NCBI GenBank assembly: GCA_003427395.1 | Contig: BFEA01000186.1 | Coordinates: 1,155,088 to 1,184,745 of the forward strand | Source: Chara braunii | Lineage: Eukaryota; Streptophyta; Charophyceae; Charales; Characeae | Reading direction: 5' to 3' | Length of the DNA: 29,658 nt | Shown here: piece by piece, positions 1-10,375 of the stretch | Layout: each line of letters starts with the position of its first letter | Numbering within the stretch: position 1 is the first letter of the stretch | Notes under the pieces: generated by a model | The model's database searches: none | What the model was told of the DNA's origin: nothing | The model's input: only the letters and a program-made list of their open reading frames with translations | Made by a program: the position numbers and the translations under genes

Positions 1-1011
1 TCCCCTCCCACCCAATCCGAGCAAAATGCTGCAATACGTCTCCTAACATCTTCGATTTGCCGAAAAAGGTCTAGTTGTGTTTTAATGTCCAACCATCTTT
101 GTGTGTGTTCAGCTTGCACCTGTTGCTGGATTTGTTCTGTGATTTCTGGCCCGTCTGCTCTCAACTTTTCCATGGCCAGGGTGCATCTCTGCCTCTCCTT
201 CTAAATCTGTACATATTCTCTGCGAAGGGCGTGGCTGTTGCGGCCAATGGCCCGCCAATATGGCTTGCCAGGACCATGACCAGAGGGTCTCCATTTCCAT
301 TTTCCTCCATGTACGATCCCACCATCGCCATGTGAATTGGGCGATTCGGCATTGCATGAAGATATGTTCGATCGTCTTTGCTTTTTTGTGGAAGGGGAAA
401 AAACTCAAGCACCTCTGACACCATGGGAGCAACAGACCTCGTTCTTCCAAGTTAGTACGATCAATTAACCAATCATTGGTTGGTAGGGAGTGATGAGCGA
501 TTTGCCACTTCAAGGAGGTGATCTTCATCGGTTTAGATTTTTGTTCCTTGAACCAGTGGATGGGGGTCAGAAGCGAGCGATCCACGTTTAGGTGTTTGGC
601 CCATCGGTCGTTAACTGTGTCCCTCAAACACTTTTTAGGTCTGAGCATTTTGTAGACCGATTTAAGCGACATCTGGTGTAGGCTGATGTGACCAGGAGGT
701 CCCTATTTCTTAGGGAGCTTCCAAGCCCATTCGATCGGATCCAGAGCCAGGTCCTGAATTGGTTTGGAGGGTTGGCATACCCATTTCTGCCCCTTTTCTT
801 CTATCAGCCTTACCCGGTATACTGATGACCTCTCTTTCCATTCAAAAGGGGATCTATTTCCTTGGAGGGTGCCTGATTTAGTGACGGTGAGATGCTCGAC
901 CAAGACAGATTGGGAGGCAACCATGTGGACCTGACCCATCCATAATGGGGTCTCTGTTCCTACCACCCAATCCCCTTCAAGGTGGGGCCTTGTTTCAGAA
1001 TTTGGTAGCAT
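1..1011 (-). pseudogene. LINE-A ORF2, zf-RVT zinc-binding domain and C-terminal tail
   Basis: After the frameshift near 990 the frame is open to a TAG at 703-705, then again from 702 to about 300. The second part has the zf-RVT pattern: KITSLKWQIAHHSLPTNDW, paired cysteines in WCQRC, then TIEHIFMQC and WRWWDRTW. In plant LINEs this domain follows the RT and probably binds nucleic acid. Another shift between about 330 and 230 moves the C-terminal tail to a third frame, where ADGPEITEQIQQQVQAE and then AAFCSDWVGG can be read down to base 1. The same tail occurs in LINE-B at 17966-18130, which confirms these frames. The stop codon of ORF2 is outside the window. Confidence 0.8.
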
Positions 1012-1892
1012 GCCAGTGGGATAATTTCAATCAAGTAGTGATGCTCTTCTATATGGTGGCAGTACCGCAGACTTTCCCTTAATTGGTCTCCTGTTTTCCA
1101 ATCCCGCTTGTCTTTATCCCATAGGTCTCCCACCCGGAGTATCCCCCTTTCGACCCAACTGCGCCAAGGCGTAGATGAGCTCATCAATACACTGCCCATA
1201 GAGTCTGTCATCCACCAATTTCCAAAAAGGGGCTGGCGGTAGACTTCTTCCCATCGGTCGGGGTGAGCTCTGTCCGGGAGCGGAAGTTTGCGCCAAGCTT
1301 CTAGCAGGGACGACCATAAGGTGTCCATTGTTTGGCCGCCCTCCAGCCCTTCCCTCCTGCGGGGAAGTTTACGTGGGATCGATAAAAAACGGTCTTCTAA
1401 CCATATCAAGGGATGAGTTGTTTGGGGGGTTCTCGGGGTTAGGTGGGCTTGGTGTTCTAGGGCGAGTACGCACCATGGACTCTGGGGGTTGAAGATGAGC
1501 TTTTTAAACCATTTTAATCGCAATGCTTGTATTTGTGTAGCTAGGTCGATTATTCCCAGACCTCCCCTTGCCTTTGGTTGGATTATTGAATCCCACGCTA
1601 GGCTTATTACGTTATTAAGCTCACCGTCCCCCCTCCACTGGAAGACTGTCACATTTTTTCTCAAACTCCTCAAGGCTGTTTTAGTCAGGGCCCATAGCAG
1701 TGACTTGTACCATAAGGACGCAACGATTACATTATTAAGCACTAAGACGCGACCGAACAAGGATGTGTGCTTATTTCTCCAGTTGTTAAGTTTTTGTTGA
1801 GTCGGGGCGCTGATACAGTCATCATTTGCTAGCGGGCGCCTTTCTGTGATCATCGCTACCCCCAGGATTCTTACTGGTTTATCCGGTGGCAT
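960..1892 (-). pseudogene. LINE-A ORF2, thumb/connection region after the RT
   Basis: This 310 codon open segment lies in the same frame as the RT, separated from it only by the TGA at 1965-1967. It shows the conserved post-RT block of plant LINEs: SLFGRVLVLNNVIVASLWY (about residues 44-62), then FQWRGDGE and QPKARGGLGIIDL. It is rich in Trp and Arg, as is usual for this part of ORF2. The frame ends at a TAG at 960-962. Homology-like text resumes in a different frame from about 1011 downwards, so a frameshift lies near 990. Confidence 0.85.
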
Positions 1893-1964
1893 CCATGCAA
1901 TGCGTGGTGACTCCGGAGGGCGTCCCCCTTGATAGTGAATCCACCATCCCTGTGTTTTGCTCCC

Positions 1965-3059
1965 TCAGTTGACTGTCATGTCTGAGACCTTAGCAAACTT
2001 GTTCATCATCAATTGGATTTCCTCCATGTTGCTGTGTGTGGCCTTTGCCAGGATTGTGAGGTCGTCTGCAAAAAAGGAGCAAATAGGGATTGCGTCCTCC
2101 GGAATGTGTGTGACTTGAATTCTGGTGATGTTTTTGTTTGCTCGGAGGTTGGCAGCTAGTGCCTCCATGATGACCAAAAATAGAAAGGGGGCAATTGGGT
2201 CCCCTTGGCGGACCGACCGTTCCAGACGTAGAGGTGGTTCCAGACTTATGTTGACTTGGGCACAAGTTGTTGCGTTATGATGCAGAATTCGTACCCAGCG
2301 TCTAAAGTCCGGTCCAAAATTCTTTTTTTTCAGGCATCTGTCCAGGAACAACCAATCCACATGGTCATAAGCTTTTTCGAAATCTATGAAAACGAGGGCT
2401 GCATTCTATTGGGAATGTTTTGTGAGTTGAAGCACCTCATGAATTAGCAGGATGTTTTCTTGTATGTTCCTGTTTTCCATGAAGCCTGTTTGTGAAGGAT
2501 GAATAACGTCTTCCATGACTGGGATCATCCTATTAGCCAAGGCTTTGTATAACATCTTGTATAGCACTGTGAGAAGGGTGATCGAACGGTAATTTTTAAT
2601 GTCTATTTTGTCCCCTTTCTTATGTAAGAGAGTCAGTATCCCTTGCCCCACCCTTTCACCCATTTGTCCTGTGAGCCATACTTCTTTATAGAATTCCATG
2701 ACGTTTTGGCTCAAGAAATCCCATGTGTTCTCTCAGAGTTCCTTAGGGAAGCCGTCAATCCCGGGTGTTTTCTCTTCCTTCATTTGGAGAAGGGCAGTCC
2801 ATATTTCTTGTTTGGAGAGTGGGACCTCTAGGGATCTTCGTTGTTCGTCGATTAGGGTTTTGTTGAGTGGTTGTAGGAATTCCGTTAGCAGACGATCGTG
2901 TTGCGGCACGTCTAACCTGTCTATATGCGAGGAGAAGAGATCTTTGTAAAAATCGTATGTTATTTTGGTGCACCGTGCTGTGGTTACAACCGGGTCTGCC
3001 TCCCTGGCATTTGGTTCGTAAAGTGCGTGGTTCTTTTCAGGCGTGCTCTGGCTAGACGA
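1965..3059 (-). pseudogene. LINE-A ORF2, reverse transcriptase domain
   Basis: The RT copies element RNA at the nicked target. One frame carries the domain from about 3059 to 1965. It shows YDFYKDLF upstream, KKGDKIDIKNYRSI (fingers), FIDFEKAYDHVDW (motif A, 2361-2400), SVRQGDPIAP (motif B) and FADD at 2061-2072, the catalytic motif. The catalytic aspartates are therefore still present. Three in-frame stops break it: TGA at 2733-2735, TAG at 2406-2408 just before motif A, and TGA at 1965-1967 at the end of the RT core. The frame continues unchanged into the next segment. The family assignment is secure; the copy is inactive unless the stops are suppressed. Confidence 0.9.
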
Positions 3060-3483
3060 AAAAATTTAGAGTTCGTCAAACCTTCTGTGGAATATCTAGA
3101 AAGTTTTGCCCTTGTCCGGGCTTCTTGCCATCGATACCGTGCATGTTGCAAGAGTTGATCTTTCAGGTGTGGTCTCGTAATTCAGGGGAAGACGGTTCCT
3201 GCCCTTGCAATATTTGCTTTTGTTCTGCGTCTACTAAGTTGTGCATTAGTGTGATCTTGTGCTGGTGTCTCTGTGCGGCCAAAAAATTTGAGTATTCATT
3301 GCATTTTCTAGCTAAGAAAAACAATCCGTTGTTGAACCATATGATTAGTGAGTCGTGATGGGGACGTTGGTCTTTCCCGTAGATATGTCTGGAATGCTTG
3401 GGACTTGAGTAGCAAGGTATTAAGTTTGTAGTAGCTTGCTTCTTGGTCCGGTCTTTTTCGAAAGGTCCAGATAGCCATGCACA

Positions 3484-4179
3484 TCATGTGGTCAAGGCCT
3501 GGGTGCGGGCTGATTGGTAGTATGCTTGCTGTAGTAAGCCCCCTTCCCAGGTCTTCAGATGCCAGGATGAGGTCGATTCGGGATTTGGAAGTCTAGCTGG
3601 GACATTGTTTTGAAAGCAGGTAAAGGCCTTTTTGGTTGGGGAGCTACGTCTAAACGTGTCGAAAAGTGCAAGTGAGGTGTACAAGTTTCTTAGCATTTGC
3701 TGGTCCTCTTCTGCATTGCGTACGGTGGCAGGATAGATCTTCGAGCGGTCCAGCCATCTGTCCGGTGCAGCATTAAAATCACCAGCTAGGATCATGGGGA
3801 TGCTCGGGTTTGGGACTTTTTCGATTTTTTTGAAAAAGGTCGTTCTTTTGCGGGGTGTGTTAGGGGTATATAAGGATACAATACACACAATTTCTAGTTT
3901 TAGGATGCCCAACACCTTAACCCATCTTCCTTCCTCTTCGTCCTTTTCCCAGTTAAGCACCTGTAGGCGTGAACCGGGCGGGCTCCAGATTGCCACCCCT
4001 GCGCTCCCTGGCCTGGGGGTGAATGCTTGATAGCCTTGGAAGGGCTTGGCCTGCCTATGGACCCTGTGGTGTTCTGGGGTGTCCATTAAGTGGGTTTCCT
4101 GGATGCAGACTACGTTCGGCCATATTCGACCCCCTACCCCCCGCAGTAAGTCCCATAGCGCGTTGCATGTGCCAGCCAT
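3484..4179 (-). pseudogene. LINE-A ORF2, apurinic-type endonuclease domain (EEP family)
   Basis: This is the target-nicking nuclease of L1 elements, related to exonuclease III/APE. It runs 231 codons from the ATG at 4177-4179. Visible motifs are VVCIQETHL (metal-binding Glu, about residue 28) and ILAGDFNAAPDRW (catalytic Asp and Asn, about residue 132). The next conserved block (Arg-Ile-Asp, which precedes the C-terminal strand) is present in the DNA at 3572-3580 but in a different frame. A one-base loss near 3585 shifts the reading, so the last roughly 35 codons of this ORF are out of frame. Downstream, the corrected frame carries the linker toward the reverse transcriptase until about 3030, where a second shift leads into the RT frame. 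Confidence 0.85.
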
Positions 4180-5014
4180 GCCGTGTTACTCCCCTATAGG
4201 TAGGGGCATATTGGTCGTCTGGGTCGGCTGCTGACAGGCCCAACTCCCATTTCCCCGTCTTCCTCCTAATTGGCAGAACCAACACTTTGTCACTCTCTGG
4301 TAGGCTTTTGTGATAAAGCCCTCTCTCGATTAGATGGCGCATTTTAGCTCGCTTTGAGGGTCCTAACTCATCCTCTGTCTTTGAGATCACGCCCTCTTCC
4401 TGGTTAGTCTGTGCAGTGTGTCTGTCAGGTTGTGTGTGGTCAGGGGGGTGAGGGGGGGGAACAGTCTCTACAGGGGGCTGGAATTTTTGGTGCACAATAC
4501 TCCAGACTCTGTGAAGTACTTGTTTCCAGTCCATATCCGGGGATAAACCTTGCCCCAAAGCGTGTTTCAGGCTAGGGCTCTCGTCCAATAAAGAGAAGAG
4601 TTGGACATAGGCATTATCCCAATAAGAATCTGGTTGGCCTGTGTATAGGACCTGAAGCTGGCTAATTAACCATTCGACTAGGTCTCTCAGTTTGGTCTCG
4701 ACATCTTCTTCGCTTTGCGCCCCCCAAGCCCGAGGTGTGCTATCTGTCATCTCCTCGTCTACAGGTCTTGTCGGTGCTTCCCACTCCATGGGTTGGGGTC
4801 CAAAAGCCTGACAGAAGGGGTCATTGTCTCGGAGGGGTTCACCCAAATTTGTTTGGGGGCGGGGAACCAAGGTTGCTGTCTCCTCCAGGGCACAAGGGCT
4901 TGGGCTTCCATTCTTTATCCTTTCTTCTTGTGTCTCGGTGCCTTCTTTTTCCCACCCCTTCTCTCCCCTCTTTCCTTTCCTCTTCTCTCTCCCTCTCCTC
5001 CTTCGTCCATCTGA
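4055..5014 (-). pseudogene. LINE-A segment between ORF1 and the endonuclease, possible N-terminal extension of ORF2
   Basis: The frame is open from just after a TAG at 5015-5017 down to 4055, about 320 codons. No ATG lies near its start, and the clearest protein-like part begins near 4870. The part before about 4840 is rich in Lys, Arg and Glu and overlaps the ORF1 tail in another frame. The later part is hydrophilic and acidic (for example MTDSTPRAWGAQSEEDVE) with no domain I recognise. It ends by overlapping the endonuclease frame at 4055-4179, and the endonuclease reading seems to continue from it after a frameshift near 4180. I infer it is either a long N-terminal extension of ORF2 or a separate small ORF. 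No function is assigned. Confidence 0.45.
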
Positions 5015-6762
5015 CTACAATTTTTTGGACCATCGTTTCCTATGGGCACTTTCGATCGTTCTTGTAATTTTCCTTGTCCTTTTGCGTGGCCATACTGTCT
5101 CTCATGGCATGGCGTTTGCTCTGATGGTTGCATGTCCTCTAAATCTGAAGTGTCATCTGAAGTGTCAGCTAGAACCTGGAATCTGTTGCCCGGTTTGTTC
5201 GGAGCGTTCTGTTGCGTTTTCCGGGGCTTGCTAGCGTGCACTGTTCTTTTTTGCGTCGGGGATTGCCATGTCCCTCCCACCTCGGACGGGGTAATGAAGT
5301 CTTGTGGACTAGGTTCCTGCCGTGGGAGGGACCCTGCTGCTTCTGTGACGCCCTTTTGCCCGTGGGTTGTTGCGTTCACTTCCTTATTTGCTTCCTTGGC
5401 CGGTGGGGGATTCACTGAATTATCCATTTGTACTTCCACTGGTTTAGGGGGGATCCATTGGTTCGGTGGTTTAGAGTTCCAGTCCACGGATTCCCTCTTT
5501 TCCCATTCCCACCCCCTCACTCCACCTCCCTCTTTTGGTTCATCCACGTAGACCCATCCTTCATGCGCTGCATCCACGGTTCTCCACCAGGTGTCTTTGA
5601 ATGGGTCTCGCAGCAGGCGTCACGTGATTTTAATTCTTTTGGTCGGGTGGTGGGGACAGTCTGATTCCGTTGGAAGATGGCCATATGCCTGGCATTTGAA
5701 GCACCAGGGCCTTGTTTTGTGTGCAGTGTGGATTCTGAAATCTTTCCCTCCCACTCGGAATTGAATCACATTGTCAATAGCAAAGACTTGGCCTTTTGGC
5801 AGATCCAGGGCCACCATGGGGTAGTCATCTCTTGGAGCCACATGAAGGGGGAGGGGGTCAATAAAGTCAACAATCTCATATTTTTGCGCTAATTCCTGCA
5901 CAAATGCTCCTTGAATTTCAATGGGTACATGGCGAAACTCTACCCAATAGTTGTCGGTCATTAATTGGTCTCGTTTTTCCTCTGGCCTCTGTTTTTTTGG
6001 GGGAGACCAGGGGAAAATCCGGACCTCCAATCGTCCACAGGGAATACTTCGCCATGTTTCCATTATTCTTTTGTCGGAGTCGAACATACTAATTACTGTG
6101 AAAACTGTCGACGAGATGGGTTGGATCTGGAAAAAGTCGCGTGCTCCCTCTTCCGATCCTTTGAGAGTGGCAAGTCTTTTCTTGATCCATCTTACCTTGT
6201 CGTTGGCGGATTTGTATGCGGCATCATCGTAGAAAACCCATGTGCTTGTGTGGCGGGTGTAGAGTATATCCCTTTCCCTGATCACATGACTTGGGAGGGC
6301 TTTTACCCTATGCTTTTTCCCCCCTTGGCTAATGATCTTGTCCTCAGGGTTAGCTAAGAATTTTGCGAGGAAAAATGTTGACGCCGTGGTCAAATTGTCC
6401 AGGGGGATTTCCAAATTCTCTCCCTCGTCCCCGTCTCGTTTGATGGATAAGGTCTGTCCTGCATACAGTTTCTTAAGCTTATCCGCCCAAGAAGGAGGGG
6501 GAGTTTTGGAGGAGTTATGGGCTTCATTCCCATTCAGCAGATTTTCCTTCTCTTTTTCTAGTTCATTTTGGAGAGGAGGTGCAGGGGGGGGTTGGGAGGA
6601 AGAGGCTTCCTCCATGGTTGTCACTTCTACCCTCTCCTTCCCACCCCAAGGTCTCCAGGCCGACGAGTGATGGCCCATGGCCCCCTGGTACCAGATCGGG
6701 GGTGACCTGTGGGGCTTCCCTTGCCCTTTTCTTTTTCTCGCCACGCTCTTCAGGCTTGCCAT
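4915..6762 (-). pseudogene. LINE-A ORF1, gag-like nucleic-acid-binding protein with in-frame TGA
   Basis: ORF1 proteins of L1 elements bind the element RNA and form the ribonucleoprotein. The ATG at 6760-6762 opens 380 codons: a basic N-terminus (SVARKRKGQGK), an acidic low-complexity stretch (about residues 50-80), a DUF4283-like region (about 160-310) and a zinc knuckle with cysteines near residues 354, 357 and 369. The knuckle CFKCQAYGHLPTESDC is C-X2-C-X4-H-X6-C, two residues longer in the last spacer than the usual CCHC. A TGA at 5620-5622 then stops the frame, but the same frame stays open for another 234 codons to a TAA at 4915-4917. That tail is charged and low in complexity (Q, K, P, E), ending in a run of basic residues. 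The TGA may be a nonsense mutation or the true end of ORF1. The DUF4283 call is by pattern only. Confidence 0.75.
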
Positions 6763-6829
6763 GGGTTCTTTTTTTTTTTTTTTTTAATTATCAAGTTATA
6801 GTGTCATTGGTGGTGAAAGCGGGGAGGCG

Positions 6830-7865
6830 ACGATGAGGTCAACAGAGTCTAGATCGGGTCAGGGGTCTCGGTGGGGAGTCGGGATCAGGGTCCCTCGGGA
6901 CAGGGGGGTTGAGGTTGCGGTCGGGTTCGAGATGGTCGAGATACGGGGGGGGAGAAGAGGTGGAGAACGGGGGGGGGGAATGATCGGTTGTCGGGGTCGG
7001 GTTCGGGATCGGGCCAGGGGGATGCTCGAGAGCAGACGCGAGAGATCAAGACGGGGGGGGGAGGGGACGGGATCAGGATCAGACTGGGGTCGGGCTGGGG
7101 GGTGAGGAGATCAAGATCGAGATCGCGGGGAGGACGAGCGGTCGTACGATCGGGGATGGGAGTGGGCGAGATCAAACTGGGGAGGGAAGGAGGGGAGGCG
7201 GGATGAGGGGATCAAGATCAGGATCGCGGGGAGAACGAGGGGGCGTTTGATCGGGGATGGGAGTGGGCGAGATGTTAAGGTCGGGGTCGGGTTTGGGATC
7301 GGGCTGGGGGGATAGTCGAGAGCACGCGGGAGGGATCAAGACGGGGGGGGAGGCGAGGGGATCGAGATCAGATTGGGGAGGAAAGGGATCGGGCTGAAGG
7401 GATCAGGCCGGGGGGGGGAAAGCGGGGTGAGGGGATCAAGATTGGGATCACGTTCGATCGGGGATGGGAGCGGGCGAGATCACGGTCTAGGCAGGGCGGG
7501 GAGGCGGGGGGATCAGGATCGGGCTGGGGAGGGGAGGATGATTGGGAGAGCAAGGGGTCGGGCCGGGGGGGGAGGGAAGGCAGGGTGAGGAGAGTGGGAG
7601 GTCATCAAGATCGGGATCGAGGGGGTCCGTGGGGAGAGTGAGGGGGCGTTCGAACAGGGATGGGGGCGGGAAATAGGGAGGATCGGGATCACGGGGAAAA
7701 CGAGGGGGCGTTCGATCGGGGATGAGAGCGGGCGAGATATTAAGGTCGGGGTCGGGTTTGGGATCGGGCCGGGGGGATAGTCGAGAGCACGCGGGAGGGA
7801 TCAAGACGGGGGGGGAGGCGAGGGGATCGAGATCAGATTGGGGAGGAAAGGGATCGGGCTGAAGG
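6830..7865. repeat. G-rich, GATC-rich tandem array with a 465 bp higher-order unit
   Basis: The plus strand is almost all G and A with dispersed C and T, and repeats words such as gatcggg, gatcaagat and ggggtcggg. A submotif close to gatcggggatgggag recurs near 7149, 7250, 7457 and 7712. A longer block, 7230-7400, is repeated at 7695-7865 with only a few differences, giving a period of 465 bp. The second copy runs directly into the assembly gap. Open frames on either strand (Gly/Arg/Ser-rich or Pro/Asp-rich) are by-products of the repeat and not genes. Runs of five to nine Gs make quadruplex formation plausible. Confidence 0.85.
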
Positions 7866-8729
7866 NNNNNNNNNNNNNNNNNNNNNNNNNNNNNNNNNNN
7901 NNNNNNNNNNNNNNNNNNNNNNNNNNNNNNNNNNNNNNNNNNNNNNNNNNNNNNNNNNNNNNNNNNNNNNNNNNNNNNNNNNNNNNNNNNNNNNNNNNNN
8001 NNNNNNNNNNNNNNNNNNNNNNNNNNNNNNNNNNNNNNNNNNNNNNNNNNNNNNNNNNNNNNNNNNNNNNNNNNNNNNNNNNNNNNNNNNNNNNNNNNNN
8101 NNNNNNNNNNNNNNNNNNNNNNNNNNNNNNNNNNNNNNNNNNNNNNNNNNNNNNNNNNNNNNNNNNNNNNNNNNNNNNNNNNNNNNNNNNNNNNNNNNNN
8201 NNNNNNNNNNNNNNNNNNNNNNNNNNNNNNNNNNNNNNNNNNNNNNNNNNNNNNNNNNNNNNNNNNNNNNNNNNNNNNNNNNNNNNNNNNNNNNNNNNNN
8301 NNNNNNNNNNNNNNNNNNNNNNNNNNNNNNNNNNNNNNNNNNNNNNNNNNNNNNNNNNNNNNNNNNNNNNNNNNNNNNNNNNNNNNNNNNNNNNNNNNNN
8401 NNNNNNNNNNNNNNNNNNNNNNNNNNNNNNNNNNNNNNNNNNNNNNNNNNNNNNNNNNNNNNNNNNNNNNNNNNNNNNNNNNNNNNNNNNNNNNNNNNNN
8501 NNNNNNNNNNNNNNNNNNNNNNNNNNNNNNNNNNNNNNNNNNNNNNNNNNNNNNNNNNNNNNNNNNNNNNNNNNNNNNNNNNNNNNNNNNNNNNNNNNNN
8601 NNNNNNNNNNNNNNNNNNNNNNNNNNNNNNNNNNNNNNNNNNNNNNNNNNNNNNNNNNNNNNNNNNNNNNNNNNNNNNNNNNNNNNNNNNNNNNNNNNNN
8701 NNNNNNNNNNNNNNNNNNNNNNNNNNNNN
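7866..8729. other. Assembly gap of 864 N
   Basis: There is no sequence here. The gap starts inside the second copy of a 465 bp tandem unit, and a few G-rich bases of similar kind follow it (8730-8745). The missing part is therefore probably more of the array, and its true length is unknown. Frames that appear to span the Ns are meaningless. Confidence 0.99.
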
Positions 8730-9650
8730 GGGGAAGGGGAGGTCGATTTGGTTCTAGATTGGTGGTCGTCACAGGGGGCGGGAAGGGGGAACTGAGAAGA
8801 TGACACTGGCATCGTAGCTCTTACCTCCGGGCTGAGCCCTTTCCTTCACCAGGGGGTAGCCCCGGGGCCCCAAAGGAAGACGGGCCAGTCCCCAGAGGGT
8901 CTTCGCACTCCACGGTTGCAGCTCCCCACGCCGTCGTCCTTCGCTTTTGTTGCCTCGCTTGCCGCCTCTCTCCTCATATCCTCTCCTTCTGATGAGATGC
9001 TCGCTTCCTTCCCGAACGCTCCTTGATAGCATCCAGTCCACCTCTCTTTTTTGCCACCTCTGCCCTCCAATTCTCTCTTTCAGATAAGATGTGCATTCCA
9101 CCCCCACCCACTTGTGTTTCGTCGTCTTCACCACTGTGTTTCGGCGTCCTCACCACTTCACGTTTGTTGGCAGCCACGTGTTCTGCGTGCGAAAAAGCCT
9201 TGCGAACAGGGGACTGTGTTCCGGCACGGCTCAGTCCCTCACCGTGCTGATACCCTGCTCTTGTTGGTGGCGCCTTCCGCTCCGCCGCTATGACATCTCA
9301 TGCTTCGCCATCGTTCCACCTGCAGCTATGGCGGACGGCCGGTACTGCACATCGCGGACCCGCCTGGACGCTGCACCGGATTAACACGCCCACTTTTTTT
9401 CTTCTTTTGTTGGTCCTCTTTCCGGATCGGTCCGTTGCAGAGGTTTCTTTCGCGTCCTGTCATCAGATTGGTGCAGGTGACTATCTGTTGTGCTTTGTTT
9501 GTATTTTATTGGTGGTTTGATTTCATTGTCGTGCGTGTGTGTGCATTTGTGTGTTTTGGGGGGGTGTGTGTGCTGTGGAGGGGGTGCGCACATCATCAGC
9601 TTACGCAGCTGGAAACCTTTTTTTTTATTTACAAAAGACCGTTCAGTGAT
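8730..9650. other. No gene recognised
   Basis: After a short G-rich remnant the sequence changes to ordinary composition. Several frames are open for 60-150 codons on both strands, but they overlap each other, show no domain, and consist mainly of Ser/Pro/Cys- or Phe-rich text. I see no RNA gene or transposon end here. Confidence 0.5.
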
Positions 9651-9827
9651 CACTGGCCGCTCCTGGTCATGTTCACTGGTGACTGTTTGGGTGACAACAC
9701 ACCGCGAAGGGTTTCTTCAAGAATCCTCACACGGGCAACATTCGGCCCGTGAACGTTAAAGGAAAAAAAAAAAGAAACGTTAGAATAAAACCTGGAAACT
9801 CGTTACAATAAACTGAAAAATAAAAAT

Positions 9828-9983
9828 AGTCTGACAGCTGCGTGCCCTTTCAATTGGCATACTGTTCTTTTGCCTTTTACTAAAGAATACTGTGGGGTGA
9901 GCATGCTAAGCAGCTTATGCAAATTTTTGCCGGCCCCTCGCTTCGTCGAGAGGCCCAAAAAAAAAAAAAAAAAAAGTCTGACA
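9828..9983. mobile_element. Target-site duplication bounding the U5 retrocopy
   Basis: The 9 bp word agtctgaca occurs at 9828-9836 and, counting the last A of the tail, at 9975-9983. The same tandem repeat without an insert is present at 10213-10221, where agtctgaca occurs once between the same flanks (ataaaaat on the left, gattgacagg a few bases on). That is an empty-site paralog inside the window, so the insertion boundaries are well fixed. Confidence 0.88.
9837..9956 (+). pseudogene. U5 snRNA retropseudogene, full length, with A-tail
   Basis: U5 is the spliceosomal RNA that aligns exon ends. This 120 base stretch has all of its marks in order. There is a stem I pairing (agctgc at 9836-9841 with gcagct at 9910-9915), the invariant loop gccttttactaaag at 9872-9885, an Sm-binding site aaatttttg at 9921-9929, and a terminal hairpin with loop cttcgt (9932-9940 pairing with 9947-9955, one mismatch). 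An A run of 18-19 follows (9957-9975). The direct repeat agtctgaca (9828-9836 and 9975-9983) flanks the whole. That is the signature of reverse transcription by LINE machinery rather than a transcribed U5 gene. I looked for no promoter element beyond eye level, so a functional gene is not strictly excluded. Confidence 0.88.
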
Positions 9984-10375
9984 TGACGATTGACAGGAAA
10001 GGCAAGACGGTTGGGTGATCACGTGGTCTGCGTGCCATGTGCATTCATGGCTCTTTGAGTGACAACACACCGCATAGGGTTTCTTCAAGAATCCTCACAC
10101 GGGCAACATTCAGCCCGTGAACGGAAAATGCACACGCACGAGGGGGAAAAAAAAGAAAAGAAACGTTAGCATAAAACCTGGAAACTCGTTCAATAAACTG
10201 AAAAATAAAAATAGTCTGACATCATGATTGACAGGAAAGGCAAGACGGTCGGGTGATCACGTGGTATGCGTGACATGTGCATTCATGGCTCTTCGAGTGA
10301 CAATACACTGCATAGGGTCTCTTCAAGAGTCCTTACACGGGAGACACCTCGGCCCAGGTCCAGAATAAGCACACG

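Larger units (their letters stand above)
1..6785 (-). mobile_element. LINE-A: decayed L1-type non-LTR retrotransposon, 3' end off the window
   Basis: Read on the minus strand, this is an autonomous non-LTR retrotransposon in the plant L1 order: a gag-like ORF1 with a zinc knuckle, then an ORF2 with apurinic endonuclease, reverse transcriptase and a C-terminal zf-RVT zinc domain. The ORF2 C-terminus and 3' tail lie beyond base 1. The 5' limit is uncertain. A 17 base A run (minus strand; T run at 6769-6785) sits six bases upstream of the ORF1 ATG, and the G-rich tandem array starts about 45 bases further out. At least four in-frame stops and four frameshifts interrupt the coding frames, so the copy is not expected to encode active proteins. 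Domain order and motifs are clear; exact ends are not. Confidence 0.9.
9651..10375. repeat. Tandem family with about 239 bp unit, three copies, first copy interrupted
   Basis: Copies begin near 9651 (partial), 9975 and 10214. Shared words are gattgacagg, gcaagacggt, tgatcacgtgg, tgacaacacac, caagaatcctcacacggg, and aaacctggaaactcgtt followed by an A-rich stretch ending ataaaaatagtctgaca. The third copy diverges after cggcccaggtcc. The junction of the first and second copies is interrupted by a 120 bp U5-like sequence plus an A run; the junction of the second and third (10204-10240) is uninterrupted. A more diverged copy lies at 11090-11258. Confidence 0.8.

Noticed and set aside
6885-8812. 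Long Pro/Asp- or Gly/Arg-rich frames on both strands, some spanning the gap
   Set aside because: They follow from a low-complexity tandem array and from counting Ns as open codons.
9651-10345. gtgatcac and similar short palindromes as operators
   Set aside because: They are parts of a tandem repeat unit, and nothing around them is a gene.
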